Position numbers and translations under genes: made by a program. Shown here piece after piece: positions 25,318 to 37,063 of a DNA stretch of 64,000 nt. Numbering within the stretch: position 1 is the first letter of the stretch; each line of letters opens with the position of its first letter. The stretch comes from Dama dama (Eukaryota; Chordata; Mammalia; Artiodactyla; Cervidae): the NCBI RefSeq assembly GCF_033118175.1, contig NC_083691.1:61284001-61348000 (forward strand). The letters run 5' to 3'. Under the pieces are notes generated by a model. The model was not told the origin of the DNA and did not search any database. It saw nothing but the letters and a program-made list of their open reading frames with translations.

Positions 25318-25512
25318 AACACTGAAAGTCACTCAGTCATGTCCGACTCTTTGCGACCCCATGGACTATACAGTCCATGGAATTCTCCAGGCCAGAGAAC
25401 TGGAATGGGTAGCTGGTCCCTTCTCCAGGGTATCTTCCCAACCCAGGGATCAAACCCAGGTCTCTCACATTGCAGGCAGATTCTTTACCAGCCGAGCCAC
25501 CAGAGAAGCCCA
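25318..25512 (-). mobile_element. Bov-tA SINE, reverse orientation
   Basis: The plus strand reads the complement of the Bov-tA consensus: TCACTCAGTCATGTCCGACT, then the BovA body (CTCCAGGCCAGAGAACTGGA), then the tRNA-derived end with GGATCAAACCCAGGTCTCTC, which contains the B-box complement. It is near full length and moderately diverged. No clear target-site duplication was found. Confidence 0.93.
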
Positions 25513-25731
25513 TATCAGATACACATTGGTGAGTAAAGACTTCAGCCATAAGTGAAAATTCAAGCTGAGTTGTTTGAAGGAGGTACAATAATTGCTTACC
25601 AGTGACATGAATTTTCTACCAGAGAGGGGAGGGTAAGTAGACGCAAACTTTTATGCTCTGTGTTGAGAAGAGTTACATAAGTGTGGCCGCAAAGTCTTAA
25701 GTTATGTGTTGGCAAATGGCAGTACCCTTTG

Positions 25732-25745
25732 AAAGTGTCTTTTAG
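25732..25745. repeat. Left target-site duplication of CHR SINE
   Basis: AAAGTGTCTTTTAG is repeated exactly at 25942-25955 on the far side of the element. A 14-base perfect duplication is the signature of L1-mediated retroposition. Confidence 0.9.
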
Positions 25746-25941
25746 GGACTTCCCTGGCAGTGCAGTAGTTAAGACTCCACCTTCCAATGCAGGGGGTGCA
25801 GGTTCGAGCCCTGTTTGGAGAGCTCAGATCCCACATGTCTAGGGACTAAAAATCTGAAACATAAAACAGAAGCAGTATTGTAACAAATTCAATAAAGACT
25901 TTAAAAATGGTCCATATAAAAAAAAAATTCTTTAAATAAAA
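25746..25941 (+). mobile_element. CHR-type SINE with A-rich tail
   Basis: The element opens with GGACTTCCCTGGCAGTGCAG, a tRNA-Glu-derived head with an A-box-like region and the B-box GGTTCGAGCC, then a body containing AACAAATTCAATAAAGACTT, and ends in A-rich sequence. This order matches the CHR-2 family of cetartiodactyls and differs from Bov-tA, whose body is BovA-derived. Perfect 14-base duplications flank it, so both ends are well defined. Confidence 0.88.
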
Positions 25942-27007
25942 AAAGTGTCTTTTAGCGTCCAGGGGTTTTTTATTGTCATTGGAGTCATTCAGGAGAACAC
26001 AGGATGTGACCTGGAGCACTTGTCTGAATAAGCACGTTCCCATGCCCACGTGAATGTCTAAACCAGTGGCTTTGACCTCACGTGTTGGGACAGAATTGGC
26101 CTCAGACTTCTGCTCAGGATTCCAGCGGTTGCAACCTCACTCTCTGGAGCGGTTCACTGACTGCTGCTTCGAAGCATGTCAGATTTTGGGAGGAATTTCC
26201 CAGAGAAGGAAGGAAGGCAGGAAGGGAAGAAATCAAGGGGGGACTTTGTTTTCTTTTTGCTGTGTGAGTGCTGTCCTCTGGACGATGCTCCACACCCATC
26301 CCTCCTAACAGGTTATAGGCACGTTTCTGGCACTGTGTGAAGTTAAGTGTTCCAACATGTTTTTAATCTTTAACTTTCACATCATTAAGAGTCTGATGTA
26401 CTGGCTTTCAGCTGCCTGGAGATAGTTCAGGGCACAGCACCTGACAGGTGTAATGTTTTGTGTTTTATGTCTCTTAATATGGAGGTTATAGCATCAAAAA
26501 GGCTGAAAAATGCCTTAAAGATGTTGATACCCATATTCTGAACATGCCTGGGCCTTTCTTGCCCCACTTTCACACCTGCTTTTTTTGGTAATGTGTATTT
26601 AGAAGGGTCCTTGGTGTACTTGGGAGGCAAGAAGCTTCTGGGCTTGGCATGACCTCCTAGAGTGTCAAGTCTGGGAAATCCCACTGCTCCTCATCTTCAT
26701 TCTCAGGTTGGGAGATGTCTCCTATAGCTCGCATTTTGCTGTGGATTGTGCGGAGACACACGTACTGGGTGCTGTGGCTTCAGGTCTGAAATTGAACCAC
26801 AGAAGGTCAGTAACAAGCAGCCCTGTGAGCTATGGCCTTGAAGGACTGTGCCTTGATTTTTGCCAAGAAGCAGGTTGTTGGAGTCCGTTTAGTTTGACTG
26901 GAGCCTGAAGAGTAATTGTTGGGTCCCCAGGATGCCCTGTGGTACTCTTTCTTAAGTCTGGATATGGATGGGCTTTTATTTTTTTGCATAAATATCTGTG
27001 GTCTTTA

Positions 27008-27081
27008 TTAAAATTTTCTTTGGAGTATAGTTGCTTTACTGTGTTGTGTAAGTTTCTACAGCATAGCAGAGTGAATCAGCT
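27008..27081 (+). mobile_element. L1 3'-end fragment, left part (split by a SINE)
   Basis: TTTGGAGTATAGTTGCTTTA followed by a TGTTGTGTAAGTTTCTACAG-like stretch and AGCAGAGTGAATCAGC matches the 3' region common in artiodactyl L1 elements. The fragment resumes at about 27311 with GTACGTATAC after a Bov-tA insertion. Confidence 0.6.
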
Positions 27082-27300
27082 CTGTTGTCGTCGTTGTTTA
27101 GTTGCCGAGTTGTCTCTTGACTCTTTGTGACCCCATGGACTGTAGCCCGCCAGGCTCCTCTGTCCATAAGATTTCCCAGGCAAGAATTCTGGAGTGGGTT
27201 GTCATTTCCTCCTGCAGGGGATCTTCCCCAACCCAGGGACTGAGCCTTTGTCTCCTACTTGGTAGGAGGATTCTTTACCACTGAGTCACCTGGGAAGCCC
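27082..27300 (-). mobile_element. Bov-tA SINE inserted in an L1 fragment
   Basis: The reverse-oriented Bov-tA consensus runs from TTTAGTTGCCGAGTTGTCTC through GACCCCATGGACTGTAGCCC to GAGTCACCTGGGAAGCCC. The 10-base target duplication TGAATCAGCT lies at 27072-27081 and 27301-27310. The flanks rejoin into a continuous L1 tail. Confidence 0.93.
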
Positions 27301-27635
27301 TGAATCAGCTGTACGTATACTAGATGGACTTTTAAAGGAACTCCATAATGATGAGCAGCCTCTTACTGTTTCCTCGGTATCCTCGGATGGGCTGAGTGTT
27401 GGCTCTCCCTGCTCTGCTGTGTGGTGATGCTCAGATGGTGCGCGATGCGTCTCACCTTGTCTCCCAGATTCATGCCTGTGAGAAACTGACATTCTCACAT
27501 GTGATGCCCTCCCAGGCTGGGCCCCACTCGAGCAAGTGTATTGAAATTTGGGTGAGTTGGAATGTCACTTTACAGACATAAGCTTGAGTCGATGCTAACG
27601 CAGACACTTACAAAGCAAATAAATTTTTTTAGCCT

Positions 27636-27850
27636 TGTGTGCTGCGCTTAGTTGCTCAGTCATGTCTGACTTTTTGCGACCCCACGGACTGTAGCCCGCC
27701 CGGCTCCTTTGTTCAGGGGAATTCTCCAGGCAAGAATACTGGAGTGGGTTGCCATGGCCTTCTCCAGGGGATCTTCCCAAACCAGGGACTGGACCCAGGT
27801 TTTCTGCATTTCTGGTGGATTCTTTACTGGTTGAGCCACTAGGGAAGTCC
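27636..27850 (-). mobile_element. Bov-tA SINE, reverse orientation
   Basis: Near full-length reverse copy: TTAGTTGCTCAGTCATGTCT, GACCCCACGGACTGTAGCCC, GAATACTGGAGTGGGTTGCC, ending GAGCCACTAGGGAAGTCC. A second truncated copy abuts it directly on the right. Confidence 0.93.
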
Positions 27851-27969
27851 AAGCGTACTGGAGTTTGTAGCCTATCCTTTCTCCAGGGGTTCTTCCCGAC
27901 CCAAGAATCGAACCAGGGTCTCCTGCATTGCAGGGGGATTCTTTACCAACTGAGCTACCAGGGAAGCCC
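27851..27969 (-). mobile_element. Truncated Bov-tA SINE abutting a full copy
   Basis: This reverse-oriented partial copy starts inside the BovA body (near GTACTGGAGTTTGTAGCC) and runs to the tRNA head complement ending GAGCTACCAGGGAAGCCC. With the preceding copy it forms a head-to-tail pair. It could be a dimeric insertion or a later insertion into or beside the first. Confidence 0.88.
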
Positions 27970-28329
27970 TTATTAGCACTGAGTGGTAGCGATTCTTTGG
28001 ACTCACTTCACTACGGGCTGTGGCGTGGCCATGCGGAACTGAAAGTCAGGTCTATGCCATCTTCACTTCCGGTGCCTTGTGCAGTGGGGGAGCCGCTGCT
28101 GGTGGAGGGAACCAGACAAGGTGAAGTCAAGCCCAGCCTTGTTGGAGAGAGTCTGTAAAGAAAACCTGGGCCTGATTTTGTCTTCTTAAATTAAGATAGC
28201 TAGATCTCAGTAATTTTAAAAGATTTTTCTCTTTCCCTCGAATAGACTTTTTAGGGCAAGGCTCTTGTTACTCTTCGACCAGAGTATCTGAAGAATCACA
28301 GTACAAGTCTTCGGGCCTGGACATTTTCC

Positions 28330-28510
28330 TCTATGCAAGGGGGAAGTAAATATTTACCGAGCATCTTCCATGTAGATATTGAGTTATGAAGTCCTGTTGT
28401 TTCCTATATCGTTTTACAGGTGAGGCAGATTGAGGCAGAGAGGGAAGACAAGTTCCTCAGGCTACTCACCAGGCAGTGACAGAACTGACAGAGCCCAGGG
28501 CCTCACACTT
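28330..28510 (+). repeat. MIR-like ancient SINE fragment
   Basis: Forward MIR order is seen: ATTTACCGAGCATCTTCCATG, broken by divergence, then TTTTACAGGTGAGGCAGATT and an AGGCAGTGACAGAACTGACA segment. It is moderately diverged with approximate ends. Confidence 0.6.
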
Positions 28511-30715
28511 TCATGCCTGGCTTCCTCTTTGACCCTCTGTCCCAAGTCTTCTGGCCCAGAAGGACCGAGCGTGGTCCTCCTGGCTTCTTCTCACAGACCT
28601 GTGCTACTCCTAATGCCTTATGTGTGATGACTGCAGTGGTTTTCAGAACTGGAGCTCTGCCGGGGAGGATCCTGGAGCTCTCTGGGTGATGCTAACCTAT
28701 GGATCCCATAGTGACACCGAACAACAGACACCCAACCATCCAGGCCATTACAGGGGGTGGTCATGTTGCTTTGCCTCGTTCCTTCCCATGTCCTCTGCCC
28801 TTTTTTGTCTCTGATAGGATTTCCACGCTGTGAACAGTTCTGAAGTTTGCACCAGGTGCGCGTGGAACAGCCTGGTGTTTTAATGCAGATCATCGGACAG
28901 TCGATGGGGTGGATGGAGTTGGGGTGGTGGTGCCCCTTACAGTGCAGAGGGATCTTGAGGATTGGCTGGCTCAACCTCTTCCTCCTCCGGGGTTCTGTTT
29001 CTAAAGGCATCTCCCATTAGCTGGAGGTAACTTTTGTCTATCCTAAATCCCTTATGCTTCAGTTTAAACCCGTTTCCTCTTCATTCCAGAGAAGACAGAG
29101 TATCTCATCGCCAGCTCTGGGCTGAAACCCCTGATATCTTAGAATTCTTTGCTCTGTTCCCTGCCATGGCTTTTGCCTGAGTTCTCTCTAATCCCTGAAC
29201 TTGAACTCATAGATCTATTCTTTTTCAACCCATTTCTGATATTTGTACCTCTGTTAAGAACTTACTGATTTTCCAGCCCTTTTACTCAAACATTAGTCTA
29301 ATTACTGCTGAGTACGATGACAAGATACCTTAGTGTTTTCCACATTACTTACTGCTACATCTGCACTTGGGTATCTTTGCTTGTTTTTTTAAAGAAAGCA
29401 GTGCTTCAGTGATGACTCACACTCAGCTTGATGTTCACTAGGAACTCTAGACCTTCGTCAGGCATCTTTGAATACAGTTAATATTTCACTCCCAACCAAC
29501 TATTGATGCCACACCTCTCTCTTCCCAGACCTTCTCTGTCCTTGTCCACCCTGAACTTAGTTCTCCCCTCCTGTCCCAAGTTCCCTGGCCACCCCTCTGC
29601 TTCACCAGGTGACGGAGAGTTATGATCCTGCCTCTGAAGGTGCCTCCGCCTTCTTGGCTCCTCTCCCAGTGACAAGTTCATGGAGGCTGAGAAACACAGT
29701 GAGTGGCCTTTCTCGCCTCACTTACTGCCGGGGAGAGGGCTGTTCATAACTTTCCGCTGACATCTGGAGAACGTAGGTTTTGGAGGAGCAGAGCGCAGAC
29801 TCTCCGCGAGCCAGCAGAGCCAAGTCTTTTTTGGGTTTCCAGCACAACCCGTGTTATAATAGGAGTTGGTCATTGTGTTTAACAGTGAAGCAAAGCCCAA
29901 ATGCATGTCACAAGCACATCTCTTCTGTGTGCCGGGGTGAGCAGAGGTGACCCTCCCTGAGTGTGTAGGATGATATGAAGAGCATTACAGACATGGGAAA
30001 GCATTTCAGAGCACCCAAATGTGGCATGCGTAATCACAGGCATAGAGCCACAAGGCTGCGTTTTCAGCCCCTGCCTCCTCTTTTCGTATTCCAGTTCAGT
30101 CAGTTAAGACAGAAATGAAGCGGTAAGAAGAGGGGCTGCCCGCTCTTCAGACTCCAAGGTGTTTGTAGCCCAGGACCCCTTCATGGGTGTGGGCCCAGCA
30201 GAGCCCAGAGAACATCCCCTGCTGGGATCTTTCTCAGACTGACTTGCTCACTTCCCGTTCAGCCCAGCCCGGAGGTGGCTCGGTAATCCCCACGGGGTGA
30301 CCTCACAGTGGGCTAAGTGGCCTGGGAACTTATGCGTCCAGACTCAAGTCAGGAGCAGAAATGGGGCATCTGGGAAGTTGGGTGACCAGGAGTCAGTTGG
30401 AAAGCCCTGTGTCCACGTCAGACCCCTCTGTGCCATGTTCTCCCTGCCTGAAAGCACTTGGCGACATTTCATGGAAGAAGCATGTAGCCTGCCCTCTACA
30501 TCTATGCACTGAAGGCTGGTTTTCAGCTTGCCTTCCCTTGGGCTGCATCTCCGAGGCCCTTTCTGCAGGTTACTAAGAGTGTCTGAGTGTAGACCTGGCA
30601 CCGCTCTGGCGGGTGCTGTCCTTGGGGAGGGTGTGGCTCTGGGATCAGTGAGCAGGTGTCTATGTATCCACGTGACTTTGTGCGAGGGGTTGGTGTCTTC
30701 TCCTCCTCAAACTAC

Positions 30716-30785
30716 AATATAAGCTTTCTGAGAGCAGGGGTTGTTCTTTATTTTTTGTGTTTTCAAGCCCCACATCATTATGGTA
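30716..30785 (+). repeat. L2-like 3'-end fragment
   Basis: ATAAGCTTTCTGAGAGCAGG followed by GTTGTTCTTTATTTTTTGTG fits the conserved L2 3' segment (AAGCTCCTTGAGGGCAGGGA and onward) with divergence. Very short, so the assignment is tentative. Confidence 0.45.
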
Positions 30786-32844
30786 TTTAATTCGTACTCT
30801 GATGGGAAATGGAAAGGCCAGGCTTTGAATCCATGCCTTGGCTTCCAGAAGTGGAAAGGTGCTGAGCGAGGCTGGGCAATTTTATCTGCCCTGTGTTGCC
30901 TGGGGAGAAGATGGGAAAGCTCGGGATTGGGCTGGAGGGTGGCATCTTCACGTCCTTCACTCTGTGCCCGCCTTTTCTTTTGGCCAAGCAGTGAGGTCTC
31001 TGCTTATCGTTCCTGCCCCTTGTCATATGACAGTGGGTGCAGGGAGGCTCCTTGGGGCTGGGCAAATGCAGAGAAGGCAGCTAGGGGGTCTCTGAGGGTA
31101 TGGGAAGCTGGGAGCTGCATCCTGCCAACAGGAGCATGCCAGGAGCAGGGCTGTGTTCAGAGGGCCTGAGTCCTGCTCTTCCTTCTTGCAGTGCTGGCTC
31201 ACGCAGAGTCGGCTTTGAGGGTGATCCTATCTTTTTGTTGTTGTTTTTGGTGTGAGTGTATGCAGGAACTTTGATGTTTGAGTAGGGAAATCCTCCCTTT
31301 GCGTCACCCTGTTCAGTGTGTTGGGAGGAGTCATCTAGACCAGCTGGATTTATGTGCACAGCTCTGATTTCTTTCATAAGGAGAAGGAAGCTCAGTTGAA
31401 TTCTGCATGCAGGTGGCTTGTTTTCCAGGCCCCAGGACTGTCCAGAAGTGGGCTGCTCAGCAGGAAGGACCAGGCAAGACTGCTGTCCTGCCGGGGGACC
31501 AGGGCAACCCACAGCCTTCTAGTTGAGCTGTGATCTCTCTAAGGTTACCTCTTGGTGGGACCTGCGCCCACCTGCAACCCTGGAGGTAGCCTGGCGTCTT
31601 CCTCCTGGAGAGCATCAGAGCACTGCTGGCTGGAAGGGTGTTAGTGGAACTGGACCCCGTTGCAGGTGTTGATCCAGCTCTGCTCCATTCCAGAGCTGGG
31701 TCTTGGTACTGTTTCCTGATACTGGAGTGATGGGGGTGTTGGTTGTGGTGGGCGACTTCTTCCCTTCCTGGCCAGGGATGGGTTGATTCTGCTGTGGGTG
31801 AGAATGGGTAGCCAGTCCTTGGAGAGTGAGGGGAATCAGAGAGAAAGGGCAGGACAGGGAAGCTTCTGGCAGCATTTAAAAATGTGCTCTAACAAGAGGG
31901 AGGAAGTAGGAGTTCTTGCCAGAGGCTGACCCAGCCCCCAGGCCTGCCAGAGCTGCTTCCAGGGATGTTGGCTTCGGGGCCTTGGCCAGTGGCTTGGGCT
32001 GCAGAGAAGCTGCAGGGGTGGGGAGGCATGGAAGCAGCATCTCTCTCACCCTCCGGCAGTGACCACCCCTGAGGAGTGGCCCTCCAGCGGCAGGAATTCC
32101 ATCTAGTGCCCCTGCTAGGACCAAATTCCTGGTCCCCTTCTTCTCCCACATTCCCCTGCCTTGGAGTGGACACTGGGGCAGGATCGGGGTGTGCGTCAAA
32201 CCTACTTAGTGTGTGAGCCCCTTACTCTGATTCTCCTCCCAGGCACGGGCCTTTTAGAGAGTAGTGCTGGATGAGAAAGAGAGTCATTCAGCACCCTTCA
32301 GAGACTCTATGTGGATTTTGGTGGGGGGTTGGGTTAGTCCTCAAAACTCTCCCTCAGGTGTCGCTGTTCTGTGGGCCATCCTTTCTCTGCCTCTCTCAGG
32401 GGTAGCCAGGGTGGTGGTGTGGTCAGATGTGACCATTGCCTTCGCTGGGTGTTGGTTTTGGGGTGAGATTCGTCTCTGCGAGGGCTCATGGGCAAAACTC
32501 CTTTCTCCTTGTGTGACTGAGTGGCTGCCACGTGGGTGGACAGCGTGGTCAAGAGTATTCCTTCGCTGTGGATGTACATTGCAGTAAAACCTGCCTGTTC
32601 TCCTACCCCTCATTAAAGGTGACTCATAGTTGAGAAATTGAAAGAAAATAAACTGACTTCACCAGATGGTGAGCGTCTCTAGGCTCCCAACCAACTTTAT
32701 GTAACCTGGGGTTGCTCTGGTATCTACCCCGTTGCAGCCTCCTCAATGAGATGAGCAACGTGAAGTTATTGGAGGCTTTCATTTCCGCAGGGTCAAAGAG
32801 TTAGAGTTGAGAGGAGAGGCAGATGCTGTCTAATTTCATATTTT

Positions 32845-33150
32845 AAAATTCAGCATGTGTTTATTGAGCACTTACTCTAATGTCCCGCACTGTATTGGAT
32901 GCTAGAGAGGCAGAGGTGAGCGAGGCTAGGCAAGTACCTGCTCCTGAAACTTTCTTATTTAGGAGATGGGTGTGTGTATGTGTGTGTGTGTGGGGGGTGG
33001 GTGGGATGAGGCTGGGGGCAAATCCTTTGTATCTGAGAGCCAGACATGCAGCCAGAAAATGTAAAGCACCCAGGCCAAGAGAGCTGAAGCGATTTGCCCA
33101 GGCCACCCAGCTACCTAGCCTTAACCTCGTCCAAATAGGTTTTTCTGAGT
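32845..33150 (+). repeat. Ancient MIR/L2-era repeat with embedded (GT)n
   Basis: CAGCATGTGTTTATTGAGCA near 32850 is a widespread ancient-repeat opening, and a MIR-like core with GATTTGCCCAGGCCACCCAG follows near 33090. A (GT)n microsatellite at about 32971-32992 lies between the two parts. They may be one interrupted element or two neighbours. Confidence 0.5.
32971..32992. repeat. (GT)n microsatellite
   Basis: About eleven TG units with one A interruption, followed by a G-rich run. Confidence 0.85.
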
Positions 33151-33662
33151 CTCAAACTCATGCTTTTCCTAACATGTGGGGCCACTGCCTTAAGCACCTC
33201 AACAGAAGTTATAACGTGGGGTCTGTGAATTTTGAATTGCCCCCCTTTAAAGCATCCTAGGTGAGCAGACTTCCTCTTCTGACAGCTCTTCAGGGAAGCT
33301 GCCCACAAAGCTCCCTTTGCAACTCCCAAAGCCAGTGCTTCTTATCCTTCCAAGTTGTTTTGGATCAAGTTGCCAGCCCAGATGGTTGCACACTTAGTCC
33401 TTTTGGAGTCGCTGAGATACTGTGTTTCTTGGGAAGAGTTCCTGTATCTTTGGCCCCATTAGCACTAAGTACGGTTCTTATGCCTTTGAACACTTATCCC
33501 TTTACTGGAAGGACAACTTGGTGATTTGGGTGTAGCAGATGAAGCACCTCACATTCTTATTTATTTGTTTGTTCGGAAAGAAAAAATAAATTCCCACTTG
33601 CTTTACCATCCATTTTCTTCTTGGAGACAGAGTATACAAAGCTTAGAGGAGAATTAGCGCTG

Positions 33663-33684
33663 CCCACCCCCACCCCCCCACCCC
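33663..33684 (-). other. C-rich tract: minus-strand G-quadruplex / i-motif candidate
   Basis: Cytosine runs of 3, 5, 7 and 4 are each separated by a single A. The complementary strand therefore has four G runs with one-base loops, a very compact quadruplex pattern. Confidence 0.6.
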
Positions 33685-34945
33685 ATGTCTTACATTACAA
33701 GCTTCTTCTATGCGTACTGCATTTTCAACTTATTACAGCTTTTCTATGGCTTGGAAAATCCCTTGACTGAGTGATGACTGTTTTCATGAAACGGTGCAAC
33801 ATGTAAAGCAATGGTTGTCATTAATAGTGCAGTTATGTAGAGTGTAGGTCTTTAAGCCTTCAGTTTCAAATCAGATTAGCACTCTGTTAACTTAAAATAG
33901 CCCCCAAAAAGAAGAAAGAAAGAAAAAAAAAAAGAACTGTCGGAAATCAGAGGGAAATATTAGCATTATGAAACATGTTAACAAGTGGCCATTAGCACTT
34001 TATGTCTGCATGAATAGCATCTTTAAGTGTTTTATTGGTAACAGAATAGAGTGGAGTCACAGAGAATGGCATTACTTTTCAAATTGGCAAGTTCTTTAAA
34101 TTCAGACTTCTTGTTATTGCCTACTGGGGAGCATTTATTCACCTGTCAAAATGTGCGCTGGGGTGGGAAAAGGTACTTTAGCTTTTCTGGCTGATCCCAG
34201 GCTCTCAGGTGTGAGGAATTTGTCCCTTCACTGTGGCCCCCTGCACTCCCTCCCTACCAAGAGAAGGGAGCGCCTGAAAGCACAGATGGAAAACGAGTAA
34301 CACCGTGCAGGAAGCTGGCTCCTCTGGCTTTGTGCCTGACCCAGGGCCCCTGCCCAGCGCTGGTGGGCATGCCTGTGTCTCAGTGAGCCTAGACGGGTGG
34401 CTGGCTGCATGAAGTGTGTAGGGACCACCAAGAAGGGGGGAGCACCTTCTAGGTTGGCACCTCCCCAGGCTCATAGCCTCTTCTCCTTCTAGTGGGTCCT
34501 CATAAGCCTTAGGGAAAAGACTAATTTGGTCTTGACCTGCTTGCTTCTGAGCCACCCTACCCATTCCTTTTTTCCCCAAGCCAGCTGACCCCCTCTATTT
34601 ACATTCTAAGGCAAGATGCTGTTCCTCCTGGGCTTTAGGGCCTTTGGAGGGGGTGAAGAATAGCATTTGGCTCAAACTCAAATTCCAAAGCCCATGTTTG
34701 CCCAGTTACAGGCTGCCTAGTGGTTTTATAGATCCAGGGCTGAGTGGCCTCTTGGCAGGTTGGAATTCTGGAGTTTCACTCAGTCAATTTTCAGTAATTT
34801 TTTAAACACTTGCCGTGTACCAGGTTCTGTTCCTGGTGTTGGGCAGATAGTGATGATCAAAGCATTCAAATGTTCCGGCTCTTGTGGCTTGCATTCTTGT
34901 CATAGAGACTGAAGATAAATGAATATAGGTGAGTTATAGAACTTA

Positions 34946-35158
34946 GACTTCCCAGGTGGCTTGGCGGTAAAGAATTTGCCTGCCAATGCAGGGGATACAA
35001 GAGACACGGGTTTGATCCCTGAGTCAGGAAGATCCCCTGGAGTGGGAAATGGCAACCCACTCCAGTATTCTTGCCTGGAAAATTCCATGGACAGGGGAGC
35101 TTGGCATGTACAACCCATTGGGTCACAGAGAGTTGGACTGTCCTGAGCACAGCACACA
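34946..35158 (+). mobile_element. Bov-tA SINE, forward
   Basis: Forward consensus: GACTTCCCAGGTGGCTTGGC, GAGACACGGGTTTGATCCCT (B-box region), CAACCCACTCCAGTATTCTT, then a diverged 3' end near GTTGGACTGTCCTGAGCACA. Only a weak five-base AGAAC match was found as a possible target duplication. Confidence 0.93.
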
Positions 35159-35570
35159 GAACATGTCAGAAGGTGGCCAAACTACTTTGGAGAGAAAATA
35201 GGGACTGTGTAGTGGGCATGCTTTCAGCAGGTTGATTAGGGACTGCTCTGAGAAGCAAAAGCTCCCAGGAAGTGAGGCAATCACCATGTGGGTGTCTGGG
35301 GGAAGAGGGCTCCCAGCTGAGTGAGCAGCAGATGTGAAGACCTGTGCATAGTCTGTCTGACTGTGGAGGAGGAGGGACCCAGTGGCCAGAGTGAAAGGAG
35401 ACCAGAAGGCGCGTGGGAGCTGGAGCCTGAGGGGAGGAGACCAACCCCTGCCTGTGGGCCATTGTTTTGATCCCGTGGAAGATGGAAGCCACTGGAAGAG
35501 TGGCATCATGCCGTTTATTTTCCACAAGGTCACTTTGGCTGCTTTTTAAGATTTCATTGTGGGGAAAGTG

Positions 35571-35774
35571 GAAGTGTTAGTCACTCAGTCATGTACGACT
35601 TTTTGCGACCCCACGGGCCATAGCCCATCAGACTCTTCTGTCCATAGGATTCTCCAGGCAAGAATACTGGAGTGGGTTGCTGTTCCCTTCTCCAGGGGAT
35701 CTTCCCAACTCAGGGATCGAACCCTGATCTCTCACATTGCAGGCAGATTCTTTACCATCTGAGCCACCAGGGGA
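35571..35774 (-). mobile_element. Bov-tA SINE, reverse
   Basis: Reverse consensus from GTCACTCAGTCATGTACGAC through GAATACTGGAGTGGGTTGCT to GAGCCACCAGGGGA. It interrupts the ancient repeat just after its CACTTTGGCTGC landmark. Confidence 0.93.
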
Positions 35775-36044
35775 GGTGAGGCTTAATCAGTCAGGAGACT
35801 GTCACCAAAATCCAGGCAAGATGATGGCAGCTGGGATAAGAGTGCCAGAGATAAGAGAAGGAGTAGGATTCTGGACATGTTTTGCGGGTAAAACCAATGG
35901 GATTTGCTGACAAATTGGACATGGATGAGAGCAGTTAAGTTGGACCCTGAGAGGTTTGGTTTGGTGGATGTTTTCTGGGCTGGGGGAACGCATTGGGGGT
36001 GCTTGGGAGGATGGGGTGCTCAGTCCAAGCTCTGGGCGGCTCCT

Positions 36045-36108
36045 CCTTCCCCTCTTCTTCCTCCTTCCCCTTCCCTTCCTCCTCTTCTCCCTTGTCCTCC
36101 ACTAGCTC
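36045..36108. repeat. Pyrimidine-rich (TTCC/TCC)n tract
   Basis: Repeated CCTTCC and TCCTCTT units form an imperfect low-complexity pyrimidine tract. Confidence 0.7.
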
Positions 36109-37063
36109 AGGGCGGTGGGTTGGGGTCTGACTTCCCCTGCTTAGGAAGGATTGGGAGGGAAGGGAGAGTGGCTTTCATGGAGTGGTTAGGAGAGCTCTGG
36201 CAGACTGCTTGCAGCCAAGACGACTCACATCAAACTCTTAACTGTCGTTTTTTAGGGAAGGTGTTTTTCTGAACGTTCTACTTCCCAGTTCCCTTCTCTA
36301 TTTTTCTTTAGCGACCAGAGACGACTTCTGACTCAGAAATATGTGCTTTGTTTCTTGCATTTCTTTCCCTGAGCTTGTTTGCTCAGAGTTCAGGTAAACC
36401 ATTCAGGGCTGCTGAAGAACCATGGGATTTGGAAATGGGCATATAAGCTTTGGCTCCAGACACCACCCTTTCCAGATGCCTGAGGTTTTTTAGGAATCCA
36501 CTGCCGGGTCCTGTATCTCCAAATAGTGCTTTTCCGAAGATGTCTTTTGGCTCCACTGTGCTCAGATCTGCTGGTCAGCCTGTGGTTCAGAATTTCTTAT
36601 GGACACCCGCTGTCCTCCTTTCCCCTGGTCCTCCTCCTCCTCCCTTTCCCCATTCCTGGAAAGAAGTTGGCTGGCAGATAGAGTGTTTTTCCTTGAAAGG
36701 AGAGTGGAGAGCCCTCTAATGGAAAACTAAAATAATTCTTGGAATCCTCGTAACACCCAAGCTGGCCAAAGCTGAGACAAAATAAATTATTGGGGGGTAA
36801 TTTGTGAGGACCTGAATCAAACAAATTGTTTTCTTACCCTGGCCTCCACTTGAATCTTTAGTCCAGAACTGGAATAAAGCAGTCTGATGAGAAATGAGAG
36901 CCAGCTTTTCTGTCTGAGTCACCTTTATTTTGAGGGCATCTTTGAGGTTTTAGGGCTCACGGGTGAGCAACTTTTGTAGCAACAGGTTACTTATCGTAGG
37001 AGGAGCTCCTTGCTCTCAAATCTCATTAAAGATCTTAAATGACAGCATGTAGAGCCTGAGTTT

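Larger units (their letters stand above)
34760..35990 (+). repeat. Ancient mammalian repeat split by two Bov-tA SINEs
   Basis: Three segments (about 34760-34945, 35159-35570 and 35775-35990) follow, in order, the sequence of one long, common ancient mammalian repeat. Landmarks are CACTTGCCGTGTACCAGG; then GTGAAGACCTGTGCATAG and a segment near GGTCACTTTGGCTGCTTT; then CAAGATGATGGCAGCTGGGA and GGGATTTGCTGACAAATTGG. Collinearity across both SINEs indicates one element of roughly 800 bases. I do not assign a family name. The open frames here are not genes. Confidence 0.55.

Noticed and set aside
30716..30785. Possible small RNA gene
   Set aside because: The sequence is better explained as a diverged L2 3' end; no promoter or terminator elements are present.
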